Positions 26,840 to 36,278 of a stretch of DNA of 64,000 bases are shown in pieces (position 1 is the first letter of the stretch; every line of letters begins with the position of its first letter). Source of the DNA: Mycobacterium sp. 852013-50091_SCH5140682 (GTDB lineage: Bacteria; Actinomycetota; Actinomycetes; Mycobacteriales; Mycobacteriaceae); contig NZ_LZTB01000065.1 of NCBI RefSeq assembly GCF_001665685.1, forward strand, positions 1 through 64,000, in the 5' to 3' direction. The notes below the pieces were generated by a model. It did no database searches. It saw nothing but the letters and a program-made list of their open reading frames with translations, and was not told the DNA's origin. The position numbers were made by a program, and so were the translations under genes.

Positions 26840-28345
26840 CTAGGCGACGGACTCGGACTCAGGCGCGGACTTGGTCTGGGCGACAGCGGGTGCACGACCG
26901 AACACCATCGACTCCTCGATGCGGTCGAAGCGGTGGTCGATGGCGTCGAGCACATAGTTGTGCCGAACGTGCCATGGTCGCTTGGTGCCCGACCGAGGTA
27001 GCGCATGTTCGGAGCGCTGGATGTAGCCAGCCTCCAGATCCCAGGTCCGCTTCTCCTGCATGGGGCCCGGTCCCCGGTGCGGGTAGGCGTGCGTATACCC
27101 GTGGGAATCCATGTAGGCCAACAACTTCGCCACGGCGCGGGCGGTCATGTCGGCGCGCAGCGTCCACGACGCGTTGGTGTATCCGATGCACCACGCCATG
27201 TTGGGTACGTCTTCGAGCAGGGACTCCTTGTAGACGAAGCGCTCGGTCGGCTTCACCTCGGTACCGTCGATGCTCAGGGTGATGCCGCCGAGGGCCTGCA
27301 ACTGTAAACCCGTTGCGGTGACGATGATGTCGGCGTCGACGCGGTCACCTGAGCGCAATACGATGCCGCCGGCGTCCACGTGGTCGATGTGATCGGTCAC
27401 CACGTCGGCGCGTCCGGAACTGATCTGTTCGAACAGGTCACCGTCGACCACAAAGCACATGCGTTGATCCCACGGGTTGTACCGCGGCTTGAAATGCACG
27501 TCGACGGGGTAGCCGGCCGGCAACGCGGTGGTGGTGCGGTTACGGATCAGCCTGCGCCCGAAGTCCGGTGCCTTGCGGAACATGAGGTACAGCAGCACTT
27601 GGATCATCGCGTTGCGGAACCGCACAACCTGGTGGGACACCCTGCGCGGCAGGCTCTTCCGGATCCGCTGGACCACCGGGTCGATCCGCGGCATCGACAA
27701 CATGTAGGTCGGAGACCGCTGCAGCATGGTGACGTGCGCGGCGCGCAGGGCCAGCACCGGTATCAGGCTGATCGCTGTCGCGCCACTGCCGATGACCACC
27801 ACCCGCTTATCGGTGTAGTCGATGGCCTCCGGCCAGAACTGTGGGTGCACCACCTCGCCGCGAAAGTTATCGATTCCCGGAAAGTCCGGTGTGTATGGCT
27901 CGTCGTAGTTGTAGTAGCCGCTGCCGAAGAACAGGAACCGCGCCCGGTAGGTCCGCGTCTGCCCGTCGTGCTGCGCCTGCACGGTCCAGGTGTCGGTCGA
28001 CGAGTTCCAATCCGCCGACAACACATGGGTGTTGAACCGGATGTGGCGGTCGATGCCGTGTTTGTGCGCGGTTTCGGTGAGGTAGTCGCGGATATCGGCA
28101 CCGTCGGCGACGGTCTCGGGCCTCGTCCACGGTTCGTACGGGAAGCTGAGCGTGAAGATGTCGCTGTCGGAACGGATTCCCGGATAGCGGAACAGGTCCC
28201 AGGTGCCGCCGATGCGCGCGCGCCGCTCCAGAATCGCGTATGTCAGGTGAGGGTTCTTCTCATGGATGCGGTAGGCCGCACCGATACCGGAGATACCGGC
28301 CCCGATGATGAGCACGTCCGTGTAATCGGGTTCTGTGGCCGCCAT
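26840..28345 (-). CDS. Baeyer-Villiger flavin monooxygenase, EthA-like
   Basis: 501 residues, close to mycobacterial EthA (489). Seen: FAD-binding GAGISG (15-20), the Baeyer-Villiger fingerprint FRGEVVHPQFWP (161-172), a second nucleotide motif GSGATA, and the EthA-like stretches GGTWDLFRYPGIRSDSD and GYTNASWTLRAD. These enzymes insert oxygen next to ketones; EthA also activates thioamide prodrugs. AAGGAGG lies 5 bases before the ATG. No EthR-type TetR gene is adjacent, so this is probably an EthA paralogue or another BVMO rather than EthA itself. Confidence 0.87.
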   Translation of the reverse strand: MAATEPDYTDVLIIGAGISGIGAAYRIHEKNPHLTYAILERRARIGGTWDLFRYPGIRSDSDIFTLSFPYEPWTRPETVADGADIRDYLTETAHKHGIDRHIRFNTHVLSADWNSSTDTWTVQAQHDGQTRTYRARFLFFGSGYYNYDEPYTPDFPGIDNFRGEVVHPQFWPEAIDYTDKRVVVIGSGATAISLIPVLALRAAHVTMLQRSPTYMLSMPRIDPVVQRIRKSLPRRVSHQVVRFRNAMIQVLLYLMFRKAPDFGRRLIRNRTTTALPAGYPVDVHFKPRYNPWDQRMCFVVDGDLFEQISSGRADVVTDHIDHVDAGGIVLRSGDRVDADIIVTATGLQLQALGGITLSIDGTEVKPTERFVYKESLLEDVPNMAWCIGYTNASWTLRADMTARAVAKLLAYMDSHGYTHAYPHRGPGPMQEKRTWDLEAGYIQRSEHALPRSGTKRPWHVRHNYVLDAIDHRFDRIEESMVFGRAPAVAQTKSAPESESVA

Positions 28346-28389
28346 GCGAACCTCCTTTGGTCCCGCTGCGTACCATCCACATTAAGACC

Positions 28390-29370
28390 TCAGGTGCGGA
28401 GTGCGTCAACGATCTCGGCCAGCGAATCGACCGGGATGGGGCTGGGCTGATACAGGCACACCCGATCGGACACCCCGCGCACCCGGTCGCGGATGTGCGT
28501 GGCGATCTCGCTCGGGCTACCGCATGCGGCGATGGTGTGCAGCATGTCGTCATCGATCAGCGAACCCATGTCCTGCCACCGGCCCTGCTTGGACAGCGCA
28601 TTGAGCTCGGGTTGCAGGTCGCCCCAGCCGTGCACGTCGAGCACGGGCCGATACGCCGGCGTCGACCCGTAGAACGCCAGCAGCCGCCGCGTCGCGTCGT
28701 GATCGTCTCCTACCGACACGATGATCTCCGGGACCACCGCGAAATCAGCGAGTTCGCGACCAGAGGCGCTCAGCCCGTCCCGCACTGCGGGCAGCGTCAC
28801 GTCGTGCAGAAACCGTCGCGAACCGAACGGCATGACCAGCAGCCCGTCGGCGAACTGGGCAGTCGCCCGCGTCAGCCGCGGCCCGAGCGCACCCACGTAG
28901 ATCGGTGGCGGACCGTAGGGGTTGTCCCGCGGCGTGAACGTGGGAGTCATCAGCGTGTGCCGGTAGAACTCGCCGTGAAAGTTCAGCCGTTCGCCCGTCT
29001 GCCAGGCTTCGAAGATCGCTCGCAGCGCGGCGATGAGTTCGGTCATCCGGGCCACCGGGCGGTCGAAATCGGTGCCGTAGCGCTTTTCGATCTGGGTCCG
29101 GATCTGCGTGCCCAACCCAAGGGTGAATCGGCCGCCGGAGAGCAATTGATGGTCGACGGCCTGATGGGCCAGCTGAATGGGATTGCGCGGAAACGCGATT
29201 GCGACGTTGGTCAGCAGGTCCAGGTCACCGACGGTCGAGGCCAACGTCAACGGTGCGAACACGTCGTGCGGGCCTTCGAAGGTGAAAACGCCGCTGGCAC
29301 CGGCTTCCCGGAGTGCGTGAGCCCGCTCGATCGCGTCCGTCGGCCCGAACAACGCCGTCAGCACCTGCAT
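28390..29370 (-). CDS. LLM-class F420-dependent oxidoreductase
   Basis: 326 residues of luciferase-like TIM barrel. N-terminal REAGASGVFTFEGPHD, LLTNVAIAFPRNPIQLAHQA, GGRFTLGLGTQ and PPIYVGALGPRLT are typical of the F420-dependent branch found in large numbers in mycobacteria. Substrate unknown. Located 44 bases upstream of the EthA-like monooxygenase on the same strand; the two may be co-transcribed. Divergent from the amine oxidase (19-base gap). Confidence 0.84.
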   Translation of the reverse strand: MQVLTALFGPTDAIERAHALREAGASGVFTFEGPHDVFAPLTLASTVGDLDLLTNVAIAFPRNPIQLAHQAVDHQLLSGGRFTLGLGTQIRTQIEKRYGTDFDRPVARMTELIAALRAIFEAWQTGERLNFHGEFYRHTLMTPTFTPRDNPYGPPPIYVGALGPRLTRATAQFADGLLVMPFGSRRFLHDVTLPAVRDGLSASGRELADFAVVPEIIVSVGDDHDATRRLLAFYGSTPAYRPVLDVHGWGDLQPELNALSKQGRWQDMGSLIDDDMLHTIAACGSPSEIATHIRDRVRGVSDRVCLYQPSPIPVDSLAEIVDALRT

Positions 29371-29389
29371 GGCGTGAGAGCCTAGTCAG

Positions 29390-30745
29390 ATGAGCATCCC
29401 AACCAACGCCGACGTCGTCGTGGTGGGGGCCGGATTCGCCGGGCTGGCGGCCGCCCGCCAACTGGAGAGCCTCGGGCACGACGTGCTGGTGCTCGAGGGC
29501 CGCGACAGGGTCGGGGGCCGGTCGTCCACCACCACCATCGCCGGTGTCCCGGTGGACCTGGGCGGCACGTTCGTCGGCCCGACGCAGGACGCGGTGCTGA
29601 AGCTGGCCGCCGAGCTGGGTTGCGAGACCGTGCCGACGTACTGTCGCGGCAAGAACCTGATCCGCTGGCACGGCAAGGTGCGGTCCTACCGCAGCACCAT
29701 CCCGAAACTGTCGATCATCGAGCTGGTCGACGTCTCCCGTATCCAATGGCGGTTCGAGCGGCTGCGCCGTCAGGTCCGCGTGTCCGAACCGTGGAGCGGC
29801 GCCACTGCCCGCAAACTCGACCAGATCACCATGGAGCGCTGGCTGCGGTCGGTGCACGCCGGCGCCTCGACGCGCAATCTCATGGCGATCGTGTCCCGGG
29901 TCACCTGGGGTGCCGAGCCGGATGAGGTATCGATGCTGCATGCCGTGCGCTACATCAGAGCCGCCGGCGGGTTGGGCCGATTGCTCGACGTCAAGGGCGG
30001 TGCTCAGCAGGACCGCTTCCCGGGTGGCACCCAGCAGATCGCGCTGCGGATGGCTGAGGGACTGGGTGAGCGCGTCGCGCTCGGAACGCCCGTGCAGCGC
30101 ATCGAGCGCCGACCGGACGGCGGCGTCGTGGTCGGCCACGCGGGAGGGCAGGTGTCGGCCCGTGCGGTGATCGTGGCGATCGCACCCCAGCATCGCGCAC
30201 AGATCACGTTCGACCCGCCGCTGCCCACGCAGTACACGGAGCTGACCAAGCACTGGCCACAGGGCACGTTGAGCAAGGCGTATGCCGCCTACGACAAGCC
30301 GTTCTGGCGGGCAGGCGGCTGCTCAGGTGAGGCGTTGTCCGACGAGGGGCCCGTGTTCATCACCTTCGACGTCAGCCCCGAAGACGGGCCCGGCATCCTG
30401 CTGGGGTTCACCGACGCCCGCGCGTTCGACCCGCTGCCCGCCGACGAACGACGCGACCAGGCGCTCGCCGGCTTCGCCACATTGTTCGGCAAGGCCGCGT
30501 TGAAACCGATCGACTATATCGACCACTGTTGGGGCACAGAAGAATTCGCCCCGGGCGGACCGACAGCGGCCGTGCCGCCGAAGTCCTGGACCACCTACGG
30601 GCCCTGGCTGCGCAAACCGGTGGACGGCATCTTCTGGGCCGGCACCGAGACGGCCGACCGGTGGACGGGGTTTCTCGACGGCGCCGTGCGCTCCGGGCAA
30701 CGCGCGGCCACCGAGGTCGCTGAGGCGCTCGCGCGCCCTAACTGA
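29390..30745 (+). CDS. Flavin-containing amine oxidase
   Basis: 451 residues. N-terminal FAD motif [21 protein letters not shown] with the following RVGGRS, and a C-terminal [21 protein letters not shown] segment, the second FAD-contact region of monoamine oxidases. Oxidises an amine to an aldehyde with H2O2. The start lies 19 bases from the divergent LLM gene. Its 3' end overlaps the end of the convergent hydrolase by eight bases. Confidence 0.87.
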   Translation: MSIPTNADVVVVGAGFAGLAAARQLESLGHDVLVLEGRDRVGGRSSTTTIAGVPVDLGGTFVGPTQDAVLKLAAELGCETVPTYCRGKNLIRWHGKVRSYRSTIPKLSIIELVDVSRIQWRFERLRRQVRVSEPWSGATARKLDQITMERWLRSVHAGASTRNLMAIVSRVTWGAEPDEVSMLHAVRYIRAAGGLGRLLDVKGGAQQDRFPGGTQQIALRMAEGLGERVALGTPVQRIERRPDGGVVVGHAGGQVSARAVIVAIAPQHRAQITFDPPLPTQYTELTKHWPQGTLSKAYAAYDKPFWRAGGCSGEALSDEGPVFITFDVSPEDGPGILLGFTDARAFDPLPADERRDQALAGFATLFGKAALKPIDYIDHCWGTEEFAPGGPTAAVPPKSWTTYGPWLRKPVDGIFWAGTETADRWTGFLDGAVRSGQRAATEVAEALARPN

Positions 30746-31670
30746 CGCGTTCGTGTGTTGCCACCGAGTCGGCCAGTACACGCAGCTGCTGGTTGACCTG
30801 CTCGGGGCGCTCCAAGATGGCGCAGTGGCCGCCGGTGAGCTCGATGAACGCCGCCAGGTTGGGTGCGTCCGCGGCGATCCGGCGGGACGCGTTGATCGGC
30901 AGCAACCGGTCCTGAGCACTGCCGATCACCAGGGTGGGCACCGCCAGGTTGCGCAGCGAGATGTGCTGCGAGCCGAGGTTGTCCACCAGCACGCGGGCCC
31001 AGCCGCCCCGTCCCGCGGCCGGGGTCGAGGCGAACAACTCGTAGACGCACTGCGCGACCCACGGGTCGGCGTCGCGCCCCACGGCCAGGTAGGACACGAA
31101 CCGCTTGTTGGGGCCGTCAGCCAAGCGCGGCACCGGCGTCGCGCCGAAGGTCTTGAGCAGGGTTCCGGCCGCCAGGATCCGGGTTGCACTCAACGGCGCG
31201 GGAACCTGCGCGAGCTGCACGTCGCGCAGGAGGTCTCCGGTGGTGGTGTTGATCAACGCGACCGCGGCAGCGCACTGGCGCACCCGGTGCGGATAGCGCT
31301 GCGACCACGCACTGATCGCGATGCCACCCATCGAATGGCCGGCGATCACCGCCCGCTCCCCCGGTGCGAGGGCAGCGTCCAGCACCGCGTCCAGATCGCC
31401 GGCCAGGTGGTTGAGGCTGTAGCCGCGGCGCCCCCGCGGCGTCTCGCTGCGGCCGTGCCCACGGTGGTCATAGGCGATGACGCGGTGGTCGGTGGCCAAG
31501 TCGGCGATCTGGTGCGCCCACACCTTGATGGCGCAGGTGATGCCGTGCGCCAGCACGATCGGCTGACCGTCGGCCGGGCCGAACACCTGGGCATGCAGCC
31601 GGACACCGTCGGTGCCGCGGACCTGCAGCGGACGCCCCGGGGGTAGCTGGGGAAGAGCTGCAGCGGTCAT
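30738..31670 (-). CDS. Alpha/beta hydrolase
   Basis: 310 residues. Seen: oxyanion segment [16 protein letters not shown], nucleophile elbow AGHSMGG, acid region SAQDRLLP and the catalytic His in GGHCAI. ATG at 31670 is preferred over an upstream start at 31712 because CGGAG lies five bases ahead of it. Substrate unknown (esterase, epoxide hydrolase and lactonase all share this pattern). Confidence 0.84.
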   Translation of the reverse strand: MTAAALPQLPPGRPLQVRGTDGVRLHAQVFGPADGQPIVLAHGITCAIKVWAHQIADLATDHRVIAYDHRGHGRSETPRGRRGYSLNHLAGDLDAVLDAALAPGERAVIAGHSMGGIAISAWSQRYPHRVRQCAAAVALINTTTGDLLRDVQLAQVPAPLSATRILAAGTLLKTFGATPVPRLADGPNKRFVSYLAVGRDADPWVAQCVYELFASTPAAGRGGWARVLVDNLGSQHISLRNLAVPTLVIGSAQDRLLPINASRRIAADAPNLAAFIELTGGHCAILERPEQVNQQLRVLADSVATHERVS

Positions 31671-31724
31671 CGATGCTCCGATCGTCGGCGTCGTTGCCTT
31701 GCGGAAGTGCACTGAACTGGCAGC

Positions 31725-32813
31725 CTACCTGCCGGTGACCAGTACCGGTTTGACCACATCACCGGCCTTGGCAGCGGCCCACGCCCGGTCGAAGTCGTCG
31801 AACGGGTAGGTCGTCACGAGCTTGTCCAACGGCAGCTCCCCGCGGCGATACAGCTCCGCAAGCCGGGGTATGAATGTTTGCGGTTCACTGTCGCCCTCGA
31901 CCACTCCGCGCACCGCCAGGCCCTTGCCCATGATGAGCGCGACAGGCAGCTCGGCGGTCAGCGCACCGAGGCCGAGCAGCGCCAGGGACCCGCGCGTGCG
32001 CAGGACCCCGACCGCCGTGGCGATCACGTCGGGCCGTGCGGTGGTGTCCACCGCGGCTGCCGCTCCCCCGGTGACGTCGAGCACCGCGGCAGCAACGTCG
32101 ACGCTGGCCGGGTCGATGGTGGCGGTGGCGCCCAATTCCGTTGCCAGCGTGCGTCGTTGCTCGATGGGGTCGACGGCGACGATGGTCCGGCAACCGGCGA
32201 TGCGGGCGGCCATGACCGATGACAGGCCCACAGCTCCGGCGCCGAAGACGACGAGTGAATCGTCCGCGCCGGGCGTGAGCACGTTGAGCACCGCGCCCAC
32301 CCCGGTCTGCACACTGCAGCCCAGCGGCGCCGCCAGGGCCGGATCGATCGGCTCCGGCAATGCCACCGCATTGCGGCTGCGGGCGATGGCGTGGGTGGCG
32401 AAACTGGACTGGCCGAAAAAGCCTGCGGTGATCGGCGCTCCATCGAGGCGCAGCGCGCTGGACTCGTCGCGACGCCCACCCCGCATGTTGAGGTCGGTGG
32501 CGTGATCGCAGTAGGCCGGCCTGTCGGCGGCACAGTTGGAGCAGTCGCCGCAGCTCGCGAACGTGAGCACCACCTGCTCACCGACCCTGCGTTCGGCCTG
32601 CGGTCCCGTCGCGACCACGGTCCCGGCGCCTTCGTGCCCGAATACCATCGGCACCTTGCGGAATCGGGCGGCGACGCTGATGTCGGTGTGACAGATGCCG
32701 ACCGCATCGATGCGCACCAGCACCTCGTCGCCCACAGGTTCGCGCAACTGGACGTCGGTCAGGCACGGATCGGCTCCCGCGTCGAGCAGGACCGCGGCGC
32801 GGGCTGTGAGCAT
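31725..32813 (-). CDS. Zinc-dependent aryl/alkyl alcohol dehydrogenase
   Basis: 362 residues, MDR family of the class III / aryl-alcohol dehydrogenase branch. Catalytic zinc: GICHTDISV and FGHEGAG; structural zinc cysteines: CGDCSNCAADRPAYC; NAD motif VFGAGAVGLSSVMAARIAG. GCSVQTGVGAVLN before the nucleotide motif is a branch marker. Oxidises an alcohol to an aldehyde; substrate not readable. The upstream hydrolase on the same strand ends 55 bases downstream of this gene's stop side, leaving co-transcription possible. Confidence 0.86.
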   Translation of the reverse strand: MLTARAAVLLDAGADPCLTDVQLREPVGDEVLVRIDAVGICHTDISVAARFRKVPMVFGHEGAGTVVATGPQAERRVGEQVVLTFASCGDCSNCAADRPAYCDHATDLNMRGGRRDESSALRLDGAPITAGFFGQSSFATHAIARSRNAVALPEPIDPALAAPLGCSVQTGVGAVLNVLTPGADDSLVVFGAGAVGLSSVMAARIAGCRTIVAVDPIEQRRTLATELGATATIDPASVDVAAAVLDVTGGAAAAVDTTARPDVIATAVGVLRTRGSLALLGLGALTAELPVALIMGKGLAVRGVVEGDSEPQTFIPRLAELYRRGELPLDKLVTTYPFDDFDRAWAAAKAGDVVKPVLVTGR

Positions 32814-32938
32814 CGGCTGATGCTAGGACACCAACTTGACACCTGTCGAGAGTGGTCGCGGTTTTCCGGACCGGACGAGAACCCCCGCGGGCGGCAGGCG
32901 CAGAATTGGGCCCGACCCGACACAGAAATGAGGCCTCG

Positions 32939-33910
32939 ATGCGCGCAGCACAGATCACCCGGCTCGATGGACCGTCGGCCGTACAGCTGGCCGAGATCGA
33001 CGAACCGGCCGGGGGCGACGGGGTGGTCGTCGACGTTCATGCGGCCGGAGTGGCTTTCCCCGACGCGCTGCTGACCCGCGGCCTCTACCAATACAAGCCG
33101 GAGCTGCCGTTCACCCCCGGTGCCGAGGTCGCAGGCGTGGTGCGCAGCGCCCCGGCGGGAGCGCACGTGGCGGCCGGTGACCGGGTGCTCGGGCTGACCA
33201 TGCTGTCCGGCGGGATGGCCGAAGTGGTTGTGCTGCCGCCGGATCGGGTGTTCGCGCTGCCTGATTCGGTGTCGTTCGAATCCGGGGCAGGCATCTTGTT
33301 CAACGACATGACCGTGCATTTCGCGCTGCGCACCAGAGGCCGGCTGGCCTCGGGGGAAACCGTTCTGGTGCACGGCGCGGCCGGCGGGATCGGCACCGCG
33401 GCGCTGCGATTGGCACCCGCGCTGGGCGCGGCACGGACCATCGCCGTGGTGTCCACCGAGGAGAAGGCCGAGATCGCCAGGGCGGCAGGGGCTTCCGACG
33501 TGGTGCTGGCCGACGGCTTCCGCGACGCCGTGAAGGAGCTCACGGCCGGGCGCGGGGTCGACGTCGTCGTCGATCCGGTTGGCGGTGACCGGTTCACCGA
33601 CTCGCTGCGCTCGTTGGCGGTGGGAGGCCGACTGCTGGTCATCGGGTTCACCGGTGGCGAAATCCCCACCGTGAAAGTGAACCGGTTGCTCCTCAACAAC
33701 GTCGACGTGGTCGGCGCCGGATGGGGCGCGTGGACCTTCACCCACCCGGGCTACCTGGCCGAACAGTGGGCCGAGCTGCAACCGCTGCTTGCCGACGGCG
33801 CCATCGCGGCGCCGACCCCCGAGGTCTATCCGCTGGAGCGCGCGGGCGACGCCATCGCCGCGCTGGAAAACCGCAGCGCCAAGGGCAAAGTGGTGCTGCG
33901 CCTGCGCTGA
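32939..33910 (+). CDS. NADPH:quinone reductase-like MDR protein
   Basis: 323 residues, zinc-less medium-chain reductase. Seen: FTPGAEVAGVV, the nucleotide-binding VLVHGAAGGIGTAALRLA, and VVVDPVGGDRFTDSLRSL. ATG at 32939 begins the homologous part (ITRLDGPSAVQLAEIDEP). Reduces quinones or enones using NADPH. Divergent from the alcohol dehydrogenase by 125 bases. Confidence 0.86.
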   Translation: MRAAQITRLDGPSAVQLAEIDEPAGGDGVVVDVHAAGVAFPDALLTRGLYQYKPELPFTPGAEVAGVVRSAPAGAHVAAGDRVLGLTMLSGGMAEVVVLPPDRVFALPDSVSFESGAGILFNDMTVHFALRTRGRLASGETVLVHGAAGGIGTAALRLAPALGAARTIAVVSTEEKAEIARAAGASDVVLADGFRDAVKELTAGRGVDVVVDPVGGDRFTDSLRSLAVGGRLLVIGFTGGEIPTVKVNRLLLNNVDVVGAGWGAWTFTHPGYLAEQWAELQPLLADGAIAAPTPEVYPLERAGDAIAALENRSAKGKVVLRLR

Positions 33911-34027
33911 GTTCTGGTTGCGCACGCAACGACTTCGGAAACGGCCGACGCCGAATGTCGATCATTTGCGTTCTGGCACAGTCAAACTTGCTTCGATACC
34001 GGTCGGCCATCCGGGCGAGGGAGTGAC

Positions 34028-35131
34028 ATGCCGAAACGTTTGGTGGTGTGCTGCGACGGCACGTGGAACACCCCCGATCAACTGGCCCCGACCAATGTCA
34101 CCAAGATCGCCCTCGCGGTGGCCGATCACGACGCCAAGGGAATCGAGCAGCGCGTCTTCTACTCCCTGGGTGTCGGCACCGGTCGCGGCGAGCGCGTCAT
34201 CGGTGGCGCGTTCGGATACGGGCTGTCGCACAACGTCATCGAGGCCTACCGGTTCCTGGTGGAGAACTACGCCCCGGGTGACGAACTGTTCTTCTTCGGC
34301 TTCAGCCGCGGCGCCTTCACCGCGCGCAGCACCGCCGGCTTCGTCCGTAACGCCGGCATTCTGCGGCCGCAGCACACCAACCGGATCGACGACGCGTACG
34401 CGCTCTATCGCGACCGCACCAGCAAGACCCACCCGCGCAGCACCGAATCGACACTGTTCCGCCGCTCGTACTCCTACGAATCGCGGATCCGTTTCATCGG
34501 CGTCTGGGACACCGTCGGCGCACTGGGAATTCCAGTGAGCGGATTCGGTCTGGCCAAGCTCGTCAACGAGAGATGGGCGTTTCACGACACCGCGCTGAGC
34601 AGCTACGTCGACGCGGCCTTCCAGGCGCTGGCCATCGACGAGAAGCGCGGGCCCTTCCAGCCGACACTGTGGGCCAAACAGCCGGATCCGCCGAAAGATC
34701 AACGGGTGGAGCAGGTGTGGTTCTCCGGCGTGCACTCCGATGTCGGCGGGGGCTATCCGGACCACGATCTGAGCGATATCGCACTGCTGTGGATGGTGGG
34801 TCGAGCGCGTGGCTACGGTCTGGTCTTCGACCCCACCGCGTTCGATCAGCGTTCGCCCGGCGCGGGACCGCCGGCCGTCGAGGACGAAACGCTCGCCACC
34901 CGAACGCAGGTGTACCCCGACGCGTTCGGTCAGATGCACGAAACCCGCACGGGCATGTACCGCTTGATCCGGCCCTACATCCGTCAGCCCGGAAGCACCG
35001 ACCCCGACAACGAATACGTCGCGTCGAGCGCGGTGACCCGCAGTCGTACCTTGGCGCCCTACGCGACGACCACGCTGGGATTCGTCGACGGCCGTCCACG
35101 CACCATGTCGGTGCGGTACCTACGACGTTGA
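34028..35131 (+). CDS. DUF2235 alpha/beta hydrolase (T6SS phospholipase Tle1-like fold)
   Basis: 367 residues. N-terminal RLVVCCDGTWNTPD and the GFSRGAFTAR nucleophile elbow (G-x-S-x-G) are signatures of DUF2235; a late HSDVGGGYPDHDLSDIAL carries conserved Asp/His residues. Some family members are phospholipases secreted by type VI systems, but mycobacteria have none, so a cytosolic hydrolase is more likely. No signal peptide seen. Confidence 0.83.
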   Translation: MPKRLVVCCDGTWNTPDQLAPTNVTKIALAVADHDAKGIEQRVFYSLGVGTGRGERVIGGAFGYGLSHNVIEAYRFLVENYAPGDELFFFGFSRGAFTARSTAGFVRNAGILRPQHTNRIDDAYALYRDRTSKTHPRSTESTLFRRSYSYESRIRFIGVWDTVGALGIPVSGFGLAKLVNERWAFHDTALSSYVDAAFQALAIDEKRGPFQPTLWAKQPDPPKDQRVEQVWFSGVHSDVGGGYPDHDLSDIALLWMVGRARGYGLVFDPTAFDQRSPGAGPPAVEDETLATRTQVYPDAFGQMHETRTGMYRLIRPYIRQPGSTDPDNEYVASSAVTRSRTLAPYATTTLGFVDGRPRTMSVRYLRR

Positions 35132-35181
35132 CGCCGGGCTGCGCGGGTGATTCCGCCCGAACAAGACTGACAGTCGCCGCG

Positions 35182-35703
35182 CTACAGCGGGACGAGCCCG
35201 CGCCGTCCGATGGTGTATTCGCCTCCCACGTGTGCGTGCAGATCACGCAGTCCCTGCGCGCACACCGCCCGCACGTCGGGGTCAAGATGCTCCAGAAGTG
35301 CCGCCAGCTCACGACGCCTGCGGCGAATCACCTTGCGCGCCAAGGCCCGACCGGAAGGCGACAGATCAAGAATCACCACGGTGCGGTTGCCCGGGTCGGC
35401 GCGGCGCACCAGATGCCCGGATTCGGTGAGCCGGTCGGCCAGCCTGGTAACTGACGACGCAGCCAAGCCCAGCGCACGGGCCACCTCGACCGACGAGCAC
35501 GGCCCGTTCTCGTAGACCACGAGCAGCAGCCGGAACTGCGGCAGCGACAGGTCATCGCCCAGCTGATCGATGCTGCGCAGCGCGACACCCGCGAGGTCTC
35601 GCGTGGCCACCTCGAACGCCTTCACCTCGTCGCGGCTCGCCGGTCGCCGCTTACCGCCGGTAGCCGCGGGCGTCGGCTCGTGCACTTCCTGGTGTTGGGC
35701 CAT
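35182..35703 (-). CDS. MarR family transcriptional regulator
   Basis: 173 residues. Winged HTH visible: LSLPQFRLLLVVYENGPCSSVEVARALGLAASSVTRLADRL is split over residues about 50-90, followed by the wing RADPGNRTVVILDLSPSGRAL. ATG at 35703 chosen as the first start before homology. Divergent from the Ddn-like gene by 94 bases, its likely target. Convergent with the DUF2235 gene. Confidence 0.86.
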   Translation of the reverse strand: MAQHQEVHEPTPAATGGKRRPASRDEVKAFEVATRDLAGVALRSIDQLGDDLSLPQFRLLLVVYENGPCSSVEVARALGLAASSVTRLADRLTESGHLVRRADPGNRTVVILDLSPSGRALARKVIRRRRRELAALLEHLDPDVRAVCAQGLRDLHAHVGGEYTIGRRGLVPL

Positions 35704-35797
35704 CGGACCATTGCAGCACCAATCGAATCCAACCGCATCGATCACCGCGCGCCGGTGCCTGCGGAATAGCACGCCAAGGCCTGATGTTGCGATCGGC

Positions 35798-36217
35798 GTG
35801 ACTGATGCCGAGCTGAGCCCCACCGAATGGGTACGCGAACAGACCGAACAGATCCTCAAACAGGGCACCACCGACGGCGTCGAGATCCTCGACCGCCCCG
35901 TGGTCCTGTTCACCACGACGGGCGCGAAGTCCGGCAAGAAGCGGTACGTGCCGCTGATGCGGGTGGAAGAGAACGGCAAGTACGCGATGGTCGCGTCGAA
36001 GGGCGGCGCGCCGGAACATCCTTCGTGGTACTTCAACGTCAAGGCCAACCCGGCGGTGACGGCACAGGATGGCGACAAGGTCGTGCAGTTGACCGCACGC
36101 GAGCTCACCGGCGACGAGCGTGAGCATTGGTGGAAGCTGGCCGTCGAGGCGTATCCGCCGTACGCCGAGTACCAGACCAAGACCGACCGGCAGATCCCCG
36201 TCTTCGTGGTCGAGTAG
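35798..36217 (+). CDS. Deazaflavin (F420)-dependent nitroreductase family protein
   Basis: 139 residues, the split-barrel FDOR-A/Ddn fold. Seen: LFTTTGAKSGKKRYVPLMRVEE, the F420-phosphate-binding loop of the family, then VASKGGAPEHPSWYFNVKANP, which is near-invariant in mycobacterial Ddn-like proteins. Ddn activates nitroimidazole prodrugs and reduces quinones. GTG start at 35798. A textbook intrinsic terminator follows. Confidence 0.88.
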   Translation: MTDAELSPTEWVREQTEQILKQGTTDGVEILDRPVVLFTTTGAKSGKKRYVPLMRVEENGKYAMVASKGGAPEHPSWYFNVKANPAVTAQDGDKVVQLTARELTGDEREHWWKLAVEAYPPYAEYQTKTDRQIPVFVVE

Positions 36218-36233
36218 CAACCCCCGACATCTG

Positions 36234-36264
36234 ACCCGTCGGCGCATTGCGCCGACGGGTTTTT
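36234..36264 (+). terminator. Intrinsic terminator after the Ddn-like gene
   Basis: A perfect 12-base-pair stem (36234-36245 with 36249-36260), ATT loop, and a T-run at 36260-36264, 16 bases after the stop codon. Classical rho-independent shape, rare in mycobacteria. Confidence 0.92.
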
Positions 36265-36278
36265 CGCACACCCGCCAG

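Noticed and set aside
26840-28345. Calling the monooxygenase EthA itself
   Set aside because: Motifs match well, but the divergent EthR-type TetR gene expected beside ethA is absent; mycobacteria carry several such paralogues.
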